DNA from: Caproiciproducens galactitolivorans
GTDB lineage: Bacteria; Bacillota; Clostridia; Oscillospirales; Acutalibacteraceae
NCBI RefSeq assembly: GCF_004768785.1
Contig: NZ_SRMQ01000003.1
Span: forward strand, 186,001 to 250,000
Length of the DNA stretch: 64,000 nt
Direction: 5' to 3'
In this document: one piece after another, positions 51,144-59,034 of the stretch
Layout: the number at the start of each line of letters is the position of its first letter
How positions within the stretch are numbered: the first letter of the stretch is position 1
Translations under genes and position numbers: made by a program
The notes under the pieces: model-generated
What the model was told of the DNA's origin: nothing
Databases searched by the model: none
What the model saw: the letters and a program-made list of their open reading frames with translations, nothing else

Positions 51144-52160
51144 ATGATTGGTTCACCTTACGGTCCGTACAATCCATATTTCGACCCTTCGCTGTATATG
51201 ATGGCGCAGGATGAAAAGCGTCAGTTAAAACGAACATCGAACGCCCTGTGCTGGATGCTGATCGCATCGACAGTTTTTCTCTATGCGATTTCCATCGTCG
51301 GCAGGGTGTATTTAAATGCGGTCGGCTATACGGCCGATTACACCAACCCGGATTTCCACGGCTTTACGCCGGTATTGTATTATCTGTTGAACGGCGTAAC
51401 GTATTCAGCCGGGCTGGCGATCCCCGCATTCTTGTATTTATCCATTTTCCGCATTCCGCCTGCGGAGGTGCTCCCGTTTCAAAAAAACGGCTTTCTGAAA
51501 ACCGGCGCGTGTGTCCTTTTCGGCGTGGCAGTATGCATGCTTGCGAACATACCCGCCAGTATTATTTCTAATATTGAAAATATGTTTGGATTTGACACCG
51601 ATCTCTCCATGCCGTTGACGGACGACCCGGCGGTACTGGTTCTGTTCTTCATTACCATAGCGGTCGCCCCTCCGATTGTTGAGGAGCTGATCTTCCGGGG
51701 AATTGTCCTGCAAAGCCTGCGGAAATTCGGCGACGGTTTCGCCATTGTGGGTTCCGCTCTGCTGTTCGGCCTGTTCCACGGGAATTTGGTGCAGATTGTG
51801 TTTGCGTTTATCGCCGGACTGGTGATGGCTTTGGTGGATGTGCGCACGGATTCCCTTCTGCCGTCCATACTGATTCATTTCTGCAACAATGCGATTTCCT
51901 TTGTGCTCACCGTTGTCCAACGGCTTTACGGGGAAACTACGATGGGCTATGTAAATAATGTGGTGTTCGGCGCGGCCGTGCTTTTGGGAATCGGTTCGCT
52001 GGTCTATCTTTGGGCGAAGGATCGCAACTTCTTTCAGGGCGGCGCGGTGAACCCGGTGTTCCGCACGCCGGAAAAGATAAAGACGCTGTTCTTGAATTTC
52101 GGAGGAATCGTCCTGCTGATTTACGCTTTTCTGTCCTCCGTATATACGCTGACACAATGA
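51144..52160 (+). CDS. CPBP-family intramembrane glutamic protease
   Basis: Membrane-embedded protease of the CAAX-processing/bacteriocin-processing (Abi) family. About eight membrane helices. Active-site motifs in order: EELIFRG (EExxxR, about 180), FGLFHGN (FxxxH, about 208) and HFCNNA (HxxxN/B, about 244). 338 residues with a tyrosine/proline-rich N-terminus. Substrate unknown. Ribosome site AAAGGAG. The stop overlaps tadA by ATGA. Confidence 0.9.
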   Translation: MIGSPYGPYNPYFDPSLYMMAQDEKRQLKRTSNALCWMLIASTVFLYAISIVGRVYLNAVGYTADYTNPDFHGFTPVLYYLLNGVTYSAGLAIPAFLYLSIFRIPPAEVLPFQKNGFLKTGACVLFGVAVCMLANIPASIISNIENMFGFDTDLSMPLTDDPAVLVLFFITIAVAPPIVEELIFRGIVLQSLRKFGDGFAIVGSALLFGLFHGNLVQIVFAFIAGLVMALVDVRTDSLLPSILIHFCNNAISFVLTVVQRLYGETTMGYVNNVVFGAAVLLGIGSLVYLWAKDRNFFQGGAVNPVFRTPEKIKTLFLNFGGIVLLIYAFLSSVYTLTQ

Positions 52161-52627
52161 CGGGCAGGGACGAAGCCTTTATGCGGGAGGCTTTAAAATA
52201 CGCATACGCGGCGGCAGAGGAAGGCGAGGTCCCGGTCGGCGCGGTGATTGTGAAGGATGACCAGATTATCGCCGCGGGGCGCAACCGCCGCGAAAACGGG
52301 AAAAACGCGCTGTGTCATGCCGAGCTGGAGGCAATTCACAGGGCGTGCACCCTTCTGGGCGGATGGCGGCTTTGGCAGTGCGAGTTGTTTGTAACGCTGG
52401 AGCCGTGCCCCATGTGCGCCGGGGCGATTATCAACGCGCGGATTCCGCGTGTCGTTTACGGGGCAAAGGATGGAAAAGCCGGTTCCTGCGGCTCCATTGT
52501 GAACCTGTTTGAACTGCCGTACAACCATAGGCCCGAGCTGGTAGGCGGTGTGTTGGAACAGGAATGTGCGCAGGTACTGCGGGATTTTTTTAAAAAGTTA
52601 AGAGATAAAAAAGAAACCTCCGGGTAG
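52157..52627 (+). CDS. tadA: tRNA(adenine34) deaminase
   Basis: Converts A34 to inosine in tRNA-Arg(ACG). Zinc and catalytic motifs CHAELEAIH (HAE, about residues 54-62) and LEPCPMCAGAI (PCxxC, about 82-92); VVYGAKDGKAGSCGS after it. 156 residues, normal. The ATG overlaps the CPBP stop (ATGA) and has no ribosome site of its own, so it relies on coupling. The C-terminal codons run into the terminator stem. Confidence 0.93.
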   Translation: MTGRDEAFMREALKYAYAAAEEGEVPVGAVIVKDDQIIAAGRNRRENGKNALCHAELEAIHRACTLLGGWRLWQCELFVTLEPCPMCAGAIINARIPRVVYGAKDGKAGSCGSIVNLFELPYNHRPELVGGVLEQECAQVLRDFFKKLRDKKETSG

Positions 52628-52642
52628 CCGGAGGTTTTCTTT
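52614..52642. terminator. bidirectional terminator between tadA and the 31-aa peptide gene
   Basis: 10-bp stem AAACCTCCGG/CCGGAGGTTT, loop GTAG, with T-rich tract on both strands. It overlaps the tadA stop codon. Confidence 0.85.
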
Positions 52643-52679
52643 CTATAAAGGGGAAAGCGGAAACTTCCCTTCTTTTTTA

Positions 52680-52775
52680 TCAACGAAAATGCTGACGATT
52701 ACGGTTAAACCTGCCGAAGGAATGCAATAAAATCAAAAGCCCCACTATAATGCAAAGAGAACCCACGCCGCCCAT
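52680..52775 (-). CDS. putative 31-aa hydrophobic peptide
   Basis: Starts MGGVGSLCIIVGLLILL and ends with a basic tail (SFGRFNRNRQHFR): one short membrane helix plus positive end. AAAGGGG lies eight bases before the ATG. Its own promoter is at 52826-52854 and a terminator at 52614, making a complete ~200-nt unit. It looks like a small membrane peptide; alternatively the transcript is a small RNA. No homologue recognised. Confidence 0.45.
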   Translation of the reverse strand: MGGVGSLCIIVGLLILLHSFGRFNRNRQHFR

Positions 52776-52825
52776 TCTGGTTTCCCCTTTCCGCGCTTTC
52801 TCCATATCGTCCGTTTTTCCCCAAT

Positions 52826-52854
52826 ATTCTACCATTTTTATTCTTAAGAAACAA
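52826..52854 (-). promoter_or_regulatory. promoter of the 31-aa peptide unit
   Basis: Minus strand TTGTTT (52849-52854), 17 bp, TAGAAT (52826-52831). Confidence 0.5.
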
Positions 52855-52889
52855 GACCGCAAAAGCAAAAATATAGGAAAAACAGAAAC

Positions 52890-52913
52890 CGGTGTGACAA
52901 TTTTGTCACACCG
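52890..52913. promoter_or_regulatory. perfect palindrome, operator candidate
   Basis: 11-bp arms (CGGTGTGACAA) with a 2-bp centre. An imperfect copy of the same pattern (TGAC...GTCACACC) is at about 52994-53015, downstream of the promoter of the sigma-region-4 operon. Confidence 0.6.
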
Positions 52914-52947
52914 ACCCGGGAAAAATGAATCCCCACAAGAAAATGCA

Positions 52948-52976
52948 TTGCAATTATGATTCTCCTTGGATAATAT
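52948..52976 (+). promoter_or_regulatory. promoter of the 67-aa / sigma region-4 operon
   Basis: TTGCAA (52948-52953), 17 bp, TAATAT (52971-52976). It is flanked on both sides by the GTGTGAC/GTCACAC elements. Confidence 0.5.
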
Positions 52977-53035
52977 GAAAATTAGAGAACACTGGTTGAC
53001 AACTAGGTCACACCGGGGAAACTGAAAGGAGTATT

Positions 53036-53239
53036 ATGAATTATAAGGAGTGGGGAATGAATTATTTGGAAGAAGCAGAAAAGCTGAAGGCGCGGCTGGT
53101 TCCTTTGCGAAAGATGGCCCGAACCGCGGACCATGAAACAGCCGCTCAGCTATACCGCAGGGCCGCGCTGCTGAACGATATGTACTTGGACTGTCTGCAT
53201 ACCGGCCGGTATTTAACGCAAAGCGGGGCGAGACGATGA
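53036..53239 (+). CDS. small helical protein upstream of sigma region-4 protein
   Basis: 67 residues, not recognised. It is helical and charged: YLEEAEKLKARLVPLRKMAR, ADHETAAQLYRRAALLNDMY. No membrane segment. Its 5' end is duplicated: AAGGAG-ATGAATTAT occurs twice, so translation may start at 53036 or at 53057 (in frame), each with its own ribosome site. The stop overlaps the next start by 4 bp. The pairing suggests a partner or anti-factor for the sigma-like protein, which is inference. Confidence 0.6.
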   Translation: MNYKEWGMNYLEEAEKLKARLVPLRKMARTADHETAAQLYRRAALLNDMYLDCLHTGRYLTQSGARR

Positions 53240-53535
53240 GAAGGAAAAACAATTTAAGCCTTGACCTTTTTGGGGACAGGCTGAATGTTCCGATCCAGAC
53301 GGACGACGACGGGGCGGAACGCAAAAAAATGCTGCGGGTTCTTCGCAGCGCGATGGAGGGGGAATTGACGGAAAGGCAGAAGGCTTGTGTACGGCTCCGG
53401 TATTTTGAAGAGAAGAGCGTTAGCGAAGTTGCCGAAATATTGGGTGTTACGCCCTCAACCGCTTCAAAGCATCTGAAAAAAGCCCGCGCGAGGCTGGGAA
53501 AGATCATGGGGTATTCTTTCCCTAGGCTGAGCTAA
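53236..53535 (+). CDS. sigma-70 region 4-like HTH protein
   Basis: 99 residues. The C-terminal two thirds match sigma-70 region 4: LTERQKACVRLRYFEEKSVSEVAEILGVTPSTASKHLKKARARL (about 45-88, quoted in parts: LTERQKACVRLRY, VSEVAEILGVTPSTASKHL). No region 2 is present, so it is not a full sigma factor. Such proteins act as DNA-binding regulators or as one half of a split sigma factor (as Bacillus SigO-RsoA). The only partner here is the 67-aa protein, with which it overlaps by 4 bp. Confidence 0.75.
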   Translation: MRRKNNLSLDLFGDRLNVPIQTDDDGAERKKMLRVLRSAMEGELTERQKACVRLRYFEEKSVSEVAEILGVTPSTASKHLKKARARLGKIMGYSFPRLS

Positions 53536-53603
53536 GCCGCCGTACTTTGCTTCCTTTCGGGTGACCGGAAGGCAAGAAAGCTTAGGTTTAACCTGTTCGA
53601 AAC

Positions 53604-53664
53604 ACAAGGTGCAGTTTCCGCCCCTCCGGGGTTCCCGGAGGTTGGGACTGCACCTTGTTTTCTG
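53604..53664 (+). terminator. large hairpin terminator
   Basis: 12-bp outer stem (53604-53615 with 53647-53658) and an inner CCTCCGG/CCGGAGG hairpin, then TTTTCTGTTT. It can also end mnmA transcription from the other side. Confidence 0.75.
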
Positions 53665-53722
53665 TTTCGGATCGTACAGAAATGCGCACCGCCCGCTGTG
53701 CGCGGGAAACAGCCAAAGGGCG

Positions 53723-54799
53723 CTATTCGTCCGCTTGAATCGTGCCGCCGCCGACGACAAGATCCCCGTCGTAAAACACAACGGCCTGTCCCGGTGTGAC
53801 CGCGCGCTGCGCTTCTTTGAAATCCACGCGGATCCGGCCGCCCTCCAGCGGGATAAGGCGGGCCTTCGCGGGCGCGGCCTGATACCGTACCTTCGCGGTA
53901 ACGTCCATCTCGGTTTCCAGCGTGTCGAACGGGATAAAATTCAAATCTGCGGCGACAAGCGAAGACCGGTATTGGCTTCCTTCCTCGCCGAGCGTCACTT
54001 CGTTATGTACCGTGTCGATTTTCGTAACGTACATCGGCTTTCCGAAGGAAACGCCCAGCCCTTTGCGCTGGCCGATCGTGTAATGCGTGATACCACGGTG
54101 GCGGCCCAGGATATTACCGTCCGCGTCGACAAAGTTGCCCTGCGGCGCGGTTTTTCCCGTATAGCGCTCAATAAATCCAGCGTAATCGTTGTTTTCCACA
54201 AAGCAGATTTCCTGGCTGTCCGGCTTGTGGGCAACGGGCAGCCTGGCCTCCTCCGCTAGTGCGCGCGCCTGCGGCTTGGTGTAGCGGCCCAGAGGCATCA
54301 GCGTGTGGCTGAGCTGGTCCTGCGTAAAGGAATACAGGACATAGCTTTGATCCTTGCTGGCGGGAGCCTTGCGTAAAATCCAGCGCCCTGCGGCATTTTG
54401 CTCGATTACGGCGTAATGCCCGGTGGCGATATAATCAAAATCCAGCTCTCGCGCGCGGCGGAGCATGGCGTCAAATTTAATATGGCGGTTACAGGCGATG
54501 CAGGGATTGGGCGTTAGCCCGGCCTCGTACTGAGCGGCGAAATAATCAATGACATTTTTTTCGAAGAGTTCGGTAAAATTCAGAACCAGATGGTCAATCC
54601 CCAGCTTGTAGGCGACCCTGCGCGCGTCGTCGATATCGTCGAGCGAACAGCAGCCGCCCGCAGCGCTTTGCTGCATGTATTTGTCCGGACGCAGGCGCAA
54701 GGTGACGCCGGTTACGTCGTATCCGGCCTTTAAAAGCAGAAGGGCGGCTACGGAACTGTCCACGCCGCCGCTCATGCCAAGCATTACTCTTTTTTTCAT
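53723..54799 (-). CDS. mnmA: tRNA-specific 2-thiouridylase
   Basis: Adds sulphur to U34 of tRNA-Lys, Glu and Gln. PP-loop GMSGGVDSSVAALLL (residues 8-22), catalytic cysteines in TPNPCIACNRHIKFD (about 96-110) and SQEICFV (about 197-203), and the GRHRGITHYTIGQRKGLG domain. 358 residues, normal. The start overlaps the stop of the acidic Cys-rich gene upstream by 4 bp. Confidence 0.96.
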   Translation of the reverse strand: MKKRVMLGMSGGVDSSVAALLLLKAGYDVTGVTLRLRPDKYMQQSAAGGCCSLDDIDDARRVAYKLGIDHLVLNFTELFEKNVIDYFAAQYEAGLTPNPCIACNRHIKFDAMLRRARELDFDYIATGHYAVIEQNAAGRWILRKAPASKDQSYVLYSFTQDQLSHTLMPLGRYTKPQARALAEEARLPVAHKPDSQEICFVENNDYAGFIERYTGKTAPQGNFVDADGNILGRHRGITHYTIGQRKGLGVSFGKPMYVTKIDTVHNEVTLGEEGSQYRSSLVAADLNFIPFDTLETEMDVTAKVRYQAAPAKARLIPLEGGRIRVDFKEAQRAVTPGQAVVFYDGDLVVGGGTIQADE

Positions 54800-55314
54800 G
54801 GTTCATCCGGGAACGAAGGATTTTCTGGGCAGTCCTCCGCCGCTTCCTCCGCCGCCTCGTCGCTTGCATAGCCTCGTTCGTTTGCTTTGTCAACGATGGG
54901 GAAATGCATGGGGTAGTTTGTGAACTCTTCTTCTTCGTCTTTTTCCTGCACTGGGATATCGTCTTCTCCGTCGTCTACGCCGCAGGGGCAGCAGCAGTCG
55001 TCGCCGCAGTCCGTACATTCGTCTTCGGCTTCTTCCCCAGAGGAAGTGATTTCATCCAGCTTTTCAAACGCTTTCTTCATGCGGCGCTCGGACTCTTCCA
55101 CGGCGCGGCACAGGTGCTCCGTTTCCTCGTTGTTCTCATCGCGCAAATTGTGGAAATAATATTTACCGAGCGCGATATATGCGCGCGCTTCATTTTCCCT
55201 TTCATTCTTAATGACAATTCGAATCCGGTTTATCAACGCGGCTTTACGGTTTTTTTCAACGACATAGTCGACAGCTTTCGCAAGTTTTTCTGATACGTTG
55301 TTAAAAATACTCAT
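54796..55314 (-). CDS. acidic, Cys-rich protein of unknown function
   Basis: 172 residues. N-terminal half (about 1-90) is helical with a conserved-looking start MSIFNNVSEKLAKAVDYVVE. Then come a strongly acidic stretch, a cysteine cluster (CTDCGDDCCCPCG, about 100-112) that could bind metal, more acid residues and a Pro-rich end. No membrane segment. Start after GGAGGTAAG. It shares the transcript with mnmA (4-bp overlap), so a role in sulphur transfer or metal handling is imaginable but unproven. A minus-strand TATAAT (55371-55376) with TGTTAT 17 bp upstream may be its promoter. Confidence 0.7.
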   Translation of the reverse strand: MSIFNNVSEKLAKAVDYVVEKNRKAALINRIRIVIKNERENEARAYIALGKYYFHNLRDENNEETEHLCRAVEESERRMKKAFEKLDEITSSGEEAEDECTDCGDDCCCPCGVDDGEDDIPVQEKDEEEEFTNYPMHFPIVDKANERGYASDEAAEEAAEDCPENPSFPDEP

Positions 55315-55480
55315 AAGCTTACCTCCTGCCGAAAATACGGCTTAATTTAGGGCATTTTCTCTTTGCAGTTATTATATCGCAAATTCCCGTAAAATAACAG
55401 TATTATTTAATCCTGTTCCTTTTTTTATCAGATTGTGATATAATGTGCAAATACGCAAAGGCTAAGGAGGATGTAAAAAA

Positions 55481-56140
55481 ATGGCGATCCAAGACAACCG
55501 GGATGTGAGCTGTCCGCACTGCGGCGCAGTAGTAAATACACAGATAAATCCGGAGATGGAAGCGGAGGAGGACCCGGAACTCCGGCTGCGCGTGCTGGAC
55601 GAAACGCTTTTCGATTGGAAATGTCCCGAATGCGGCTACGAGGCGCAACTTGTTTATCCTTGCCTTTACCACGATAAGATCAGAAACTTTATGGTGTATG
55701 TTGTGCCGAACGGCGGCTGCCGCTGCCTTGAGCCGGTAAAAGTGAGCGAGGCGTTTCCGCAGCTTTCCGGCGTAACAAAACGGGTTGTTGTGTCCCCTGC
55801 GGAGCTGAAGGAAAAAATTTTAATTTTTGAAGCCGGGATGAATGATTTTGCGGTTGAGCTGGTAAAACTAGCGCTTACCGATGTGGCCGCAAAAAAGCAC
55901 GGCAATATAGTAACCGAAGGGTATTTCTGTTATGCGGACGAGGCGGAAAACCGGATCGGTTTTTCTTTCCGTTTACAGGGAGCGGAAGAACCGGTGCAGC
56001 AGGGCACGCGCCTGGATGTTTACCGGAAATCCTTGGAGATTATACAGAGCGTCGGCGTTTGTGAGCAGGATGAATTTATGGTGGTGAATTCTGCCGTCGC
56101 CGAAAAGATTTTGCGGGTGTACCGCGGCGAGGAGGAATAA
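55481..56140 (+). CDS. CpXC-domain protein
   Basis: 219 residues. N-terminal zinc-ribbon-like domain with VSCPHCGAVV (about 9-18) and WKCPECGYEAQLVYPCLYHD (about 47-66), the CpXC domain. The rest is an alpha/beta region without known motif. Function of the family is unknown. Ribosome site AAGGAGG. An extended -10 (TGA-TATAAT, 55439-55444) lies about 36 bp upstream. asnB follows after 6 bp with a ribosome site inside this gene's end. Confidence 0.8.
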   Translation: MAIQDNRDVSCPHCGAVVNTQINPEMEAEEDPELRLRVLDETLFDWKCPECGYEAQLVYPCLYHDKIRNFMVYVVPNGGCRCLEPVKVSEAFPQLSGVTKRVVVSPAELKEKILIFEAGMNDFAVELVKLALTDVAAKKHGNIVTEGYFCYADEAENRIGFSFRLQGAEEPVQQGTRLDVYRKSLEIIQSVGVCEQDEFMVVNSAVAEKILRVYRGEEE

Positions 56141-56146
56141 TTCAAT

Positions 56147-58015
56147 ATGTGCGGATTGTGCGGATTTACCGGAAATATTATCAACCGCGACGATATTATT
56201 AAAACCATGACGGATAAAATAACCCACAGGGGCCCGGATTCCAGCGGCTTTTTTACAAACCGCGATATTTCCATGGGCTTCCGGCGGTTAAGTATTATCG
56301 ACGTGGCTTCCTCTGGAGATCAGCCGATTTACAATGAAAACAAGACGTTGGTTCTTACGTTTAACGGAGAAATTTACAATTACCGCGACCTTCGCAACGA
56401 GCTTATTGCAAAGGGACACCGGTTTTATACAAATACGGATTCCGAAGTGCTGATTCACGGCTTCGAGGAGTGGCACGAAGACCTTTTGACAAAGCTGCGC
56501 GGCATGTTTGCGTTCGCTATTTTTGATACCATTGAGAAAAGCCTGTTTCTGGCGCGCGATTATTTCGGAATCAAGCCGATGCATTACACCATGGTCGGCG
56601 ATCATTTCGTTTACGGCTCCGAAATCAAGAGCATCCTCAATTTCCCGGGCTTTCAGAAGAAATTCAATAAGCGCGCGCTTGACAATTACATTTCCTTTGA
56701 ATATTCCGTGCCGCCCGAAACCTTTTTCGAAGGGGTTTACTGCCTGATGCCTGCCCATTACCTTTGGTACAAGGACGGCAAGGTGGAAACGTGCCGCTAC
56801 TGGGAGCCGAAGTTCAACGCGGACGAAAGAATGACGGAGGAACAGGCGGTTAACGAAATTGAAAAGGTCTTTGAGAATTCCGTAAACGCCCATAAAATAA
56901 GCGATGTGGAAGTCGGCTGCTTCCTTTCTAGTGGGGTGGATTCCAGTTATGTTTCCACGTATTTCGCGGGGCAGAAAACCTTTACGGTCGGCTTTGACTA
57001 CGGCGAACAGTACAATGAAATTGACTGGGCGAAGGGCCTTTCCGAAAAAGTCGGGGTGGATCATCATTACAAGGTGATTTCCCCGGAGGAATACTGGGGC
57101 AATATCCGCAAGGTGCAGTACCATATGGACCAGCCCCTTGCCGACGCTTCCTGCATTGCGCTGTACTTCGTTTCCAAAATGGCGAGCGAATACGTGAAGG
57201 TGGTGCTTTCCGGCGAGGGAGCGGACGAGCTGTTCGGCGGATACAATATTTATCATGAGCCGGACGACTTTGCGGCCTACAAAAAGCTGCCGCTCGGCCT
57301 GCGCCGTGCGCTGGCTTCGGTTGCAAAAGCGTTTCCGTTCTCCTTTAAGGGCAAGAATTTCCTCATCCGCGGCGCGCTGCCGATAGAGGAAAGCTTTATC
57401 GGGAATTGCAGTATGTTTACGATGGAGGAAAAACGCAGGCTGCTGAAAAAGGATGTCCCGGCAACCCACCCGCAGGAGATTACCAAAAAGTATTACGACC
57501 GCGTCCGCGGCAAAGACGACGTTACGAAAATGCAGTACCTCGATATTAACGTTTGGCTGGTTGGCGATATCCTGTTGAAAGCCGACCGTATGAGCATGGC
57601 CAATTCGCTGGAGCTCCGCGTGCCGTTCCTTGACAAGGAAGTGTTCAAGGTGGCTTCACGCCTGCCGAGGAAGCTGCGGGTAAATAAGAAAAATACAAAA
57701 TACGCGATGCGCCAGGCCGCGATGCGCCATCTTCCGGACACAACGGCGCAGAAGAAGAAGCTCGGCTTCCCGGTGCCGATTCGAGTCTGGCTTAGGGAAG
57801 AAAAATATTACAAAATCGTCAAGGAAGCGTTTACCGGAAAGATTGCCCGGCAGTTCTTTAATACCGACGTGCTGGTGAAGCTGTTGGACGAGCATTATGC
57901 CGGGAAGCGGGACAACAACCGCAAAATCTGGACGGTTTTTGTCTTTCTCGTATGGTATGATATTTACTTTAACAACGCTTCGCACGAACCGGGCGACATG
58001 CCGATTGTGCATTAA
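56147..58015 (+). CDS. asnB: asparagine synthase (glutamine-hydrolysing)
   Basis: Makes Asn from Asp, ATP and glutamine; some family members amidate other acids such as wall peptides. N-terminal glutaminase with the nucleophile Cys2 (MCGLCGF), RRLSIID, and LTFNGEIYNYRDLR. Synthetase half has VGCFLSSGVDSSYVS (PP-loop, about 256-270) and SGEGADELFGGYNIY (about 353-367). 622 residues, normal for the AsnB1 type. GAGGAGG precedes the ATG. A strong bidirectional terminator follows. Confidence 0.93.
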   Translation: MCGLCGFTGNIINRDDIIKTMTDKITHRGPDSSGFFTNRDISMGFRRLSIIDVASSGDQPIYNENKTLVLTFNGEIYNYRDLRNELIAKGHRFYTNTDSEVLIHGFEEWHEDLLTKLRGMFAFAIFDTIEKSLFLARDYFGIKPMHYTMVGDHFVYGSEIKSILNFPGFQKKFNKRALDNYISFEYSVPPETFFEGVYCLMPAHYLWYKDGKVETCRYWEPKFNADERMTEEQAVNEIEKVFENSVNAHKISDVEVGCFLSSGVDSSYVSTYFAGQKTFTVGFDYGEQYNEIDWAKGLSEKVGVDHHYKVISPEEYWGNIRKVQYHMDQPLADASCIALYFVSKMASEYVKVVLSGEGADELFGGYNIYHEPDDFAAYKKLPLGLRRALASVAKAFPFSFKGKNFLIRGALPIEESFIGNCSMFTMEEKRRLLKKDVPATHPQEITKKYYDRVRGKDDVTKMQYLDINVWLVGDILLKADRMSMANSLELRVPFLDKEVFKVASRLPRKLRVNKKNTKYAMRQAAMRHLPDTTAQKKKLGFPVPIRVWLREEKYYKIVKEAFTGKIARQFFNTDVLVKLLDEHYAGKRDNNRKIWTVFVFLVWYDIYFNNASHEPGDMPIVH

Positions 58016-58039
58016 AACCGCTGAGCACCGATATAAACC

Positions 58040-58375
58040 CTAAAAAAAGGAACCGCGCCGAATTTTTCGGTGAGGTTCCTTTTTGATGATTTTCTTCTTT
58101 TGATAATTCAACGATAATAGAACATCTGAAAGGCCGCTTTGCAGGGCAGGGGTCACTTTAAAAACCGAAGGGAGTTTGTTGCGGCGGAACAGTTCTTCGC
58201 ATTTTTTTACTTTTTCGGTGACATTACCGCCCGTATCGTACAGCGGGCAGACGCAGTTCGCCCGGTAGGTGTAATTCCGGTTCAGCCGGATGACCCATCC
58301 GCCCAGCAATACCGTTTGCAGCGCGGGAATGGAATTGAACAAAGCTTCTTCTATCGTCTTTATATCGTTGTCCAT
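58040..58375 (-). pseudogene. truncated GNAT-family acetyltransferase (N-terminal part only)
   Basis: 111 codons from the ATG at 58375. The sequence fits the N-terminal half of two-part GNAT proteins (IEEALFNSIPALQTVLLGGW, then RANCVCPLYDTGGNVTEKVK and LPSVFKVTPALQSGLSDVLL). Members are about 240-270 residues. Here, after the LLSLNYQKKK segment, the frame runs straight into the asnB terminator and stops, so the catalytic acetyl-CoA domain is missing. It lies 9 bp after the dcd stop in the same orientation. Confidence 0.6.
58044..58084. terminator. bidirectional terminator after asnB
   Basis: 11-bp outer stem AAAAAGGAACC/GGTTCCTTTTT and inner CCGAA/TTCGG hairpin. Confidence 0.85.
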
Positions 58376-58404
58376 TTTGCTTTCCGATTCTTTCAAATAT
58401 CTGC

Positions 58405-58926
58405 TTATTTCTGAAAATCCTTAAACAGCAAGCTGGGCTGAATGCCCGTGTTGTTCTGATATTTTCCGCTCGAATACCGCTCATAATCGCCTTGGATCAA
58501 ATGGTAGTAAATCTGGCAGATTTCAACCCCCGCATAGACGCGGACGGGCTGGATACAGTGGATCTCCAATGTCCAGTAACCGCTGAAGCCAACGTCGCCG
58601 AAGCCCGCGGTTACGTGGATAAACAAGCCCAGTCTTCCGACCGACGACCGGCCCTCGATCATGGGGACGAATTTGTCGGTTTTGGTATATTCCTGCGTTC
58701 GGCCAAGATAAAGCTTATTGGGTTCCAGCACAAGGCCTTCCTCTGGGATGAGAATTTTTCGGAATTTGTTTTCTTTTTTCATATCCAGAACAGGTTCGTC
58801 GTACACAAGTAGCTCATTATGTAGTTTCAGGTTGTAGCTGTTCGGGTTTAACTGGCTTTCGCAAAAGGGTTCGATAATGATTTCCTTCCCTAATTTTTCG
58901 CGAATCTGTTTCCCAGATAAGATCAT
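58405..58926 (-). CDS. dcd: dCTP deaminase
   Basis: Turns dCTP into dUTP (or dUMP in bifunctional forms), feeding the dUTPase pathway. QLNPNSYNLKLHNEL (about 25-39), PMIEGRSSVGRLGLFIHVTAGFGD (about 88-111, quoted across the substrate loop), and GYWTLEI. 173 residues, normal. Start at 58926 after GGAGGG. The presence of a separate dut (4775-5230) suggests a monofunctional deaminase. Confidence 0.93.
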   Translation of the reverse strand: MILSGKQIREKLGKEIIIEPFCESQLNPNSYNLKLHNELLVYDEPVLDMKKENKFRKILIPEEGLVLEPNKLYLGRTQEYTKTDKFVPMIEGRSSVGRLGLFIHVTAGFGDVGFSGYWTLEIHCIQPVRVYAGVEICQIYYHLIQGDYERYSSGKYQNNTGIQPSLLFKDFQK

Positions 58927-59034
58927 TGGGATGGCCCTCCTTCAAGGAAAAACATCTTGCTTTCATTCACAATTTTGTTTCTTAATATGTATATTGTTTC
59001 CAAATCCGGCGAAACTAGAAACGAGGTGAAAATC

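Noticed and set aside
52890-52913. CRP binding site (TGTGA...TCACA)
   Set aside because: The spacing between TGTGA and TCACA is 8, not 6, and Firmicutes lack E. coli-type CRP regulation. Kept only as an unassigned palindrome.
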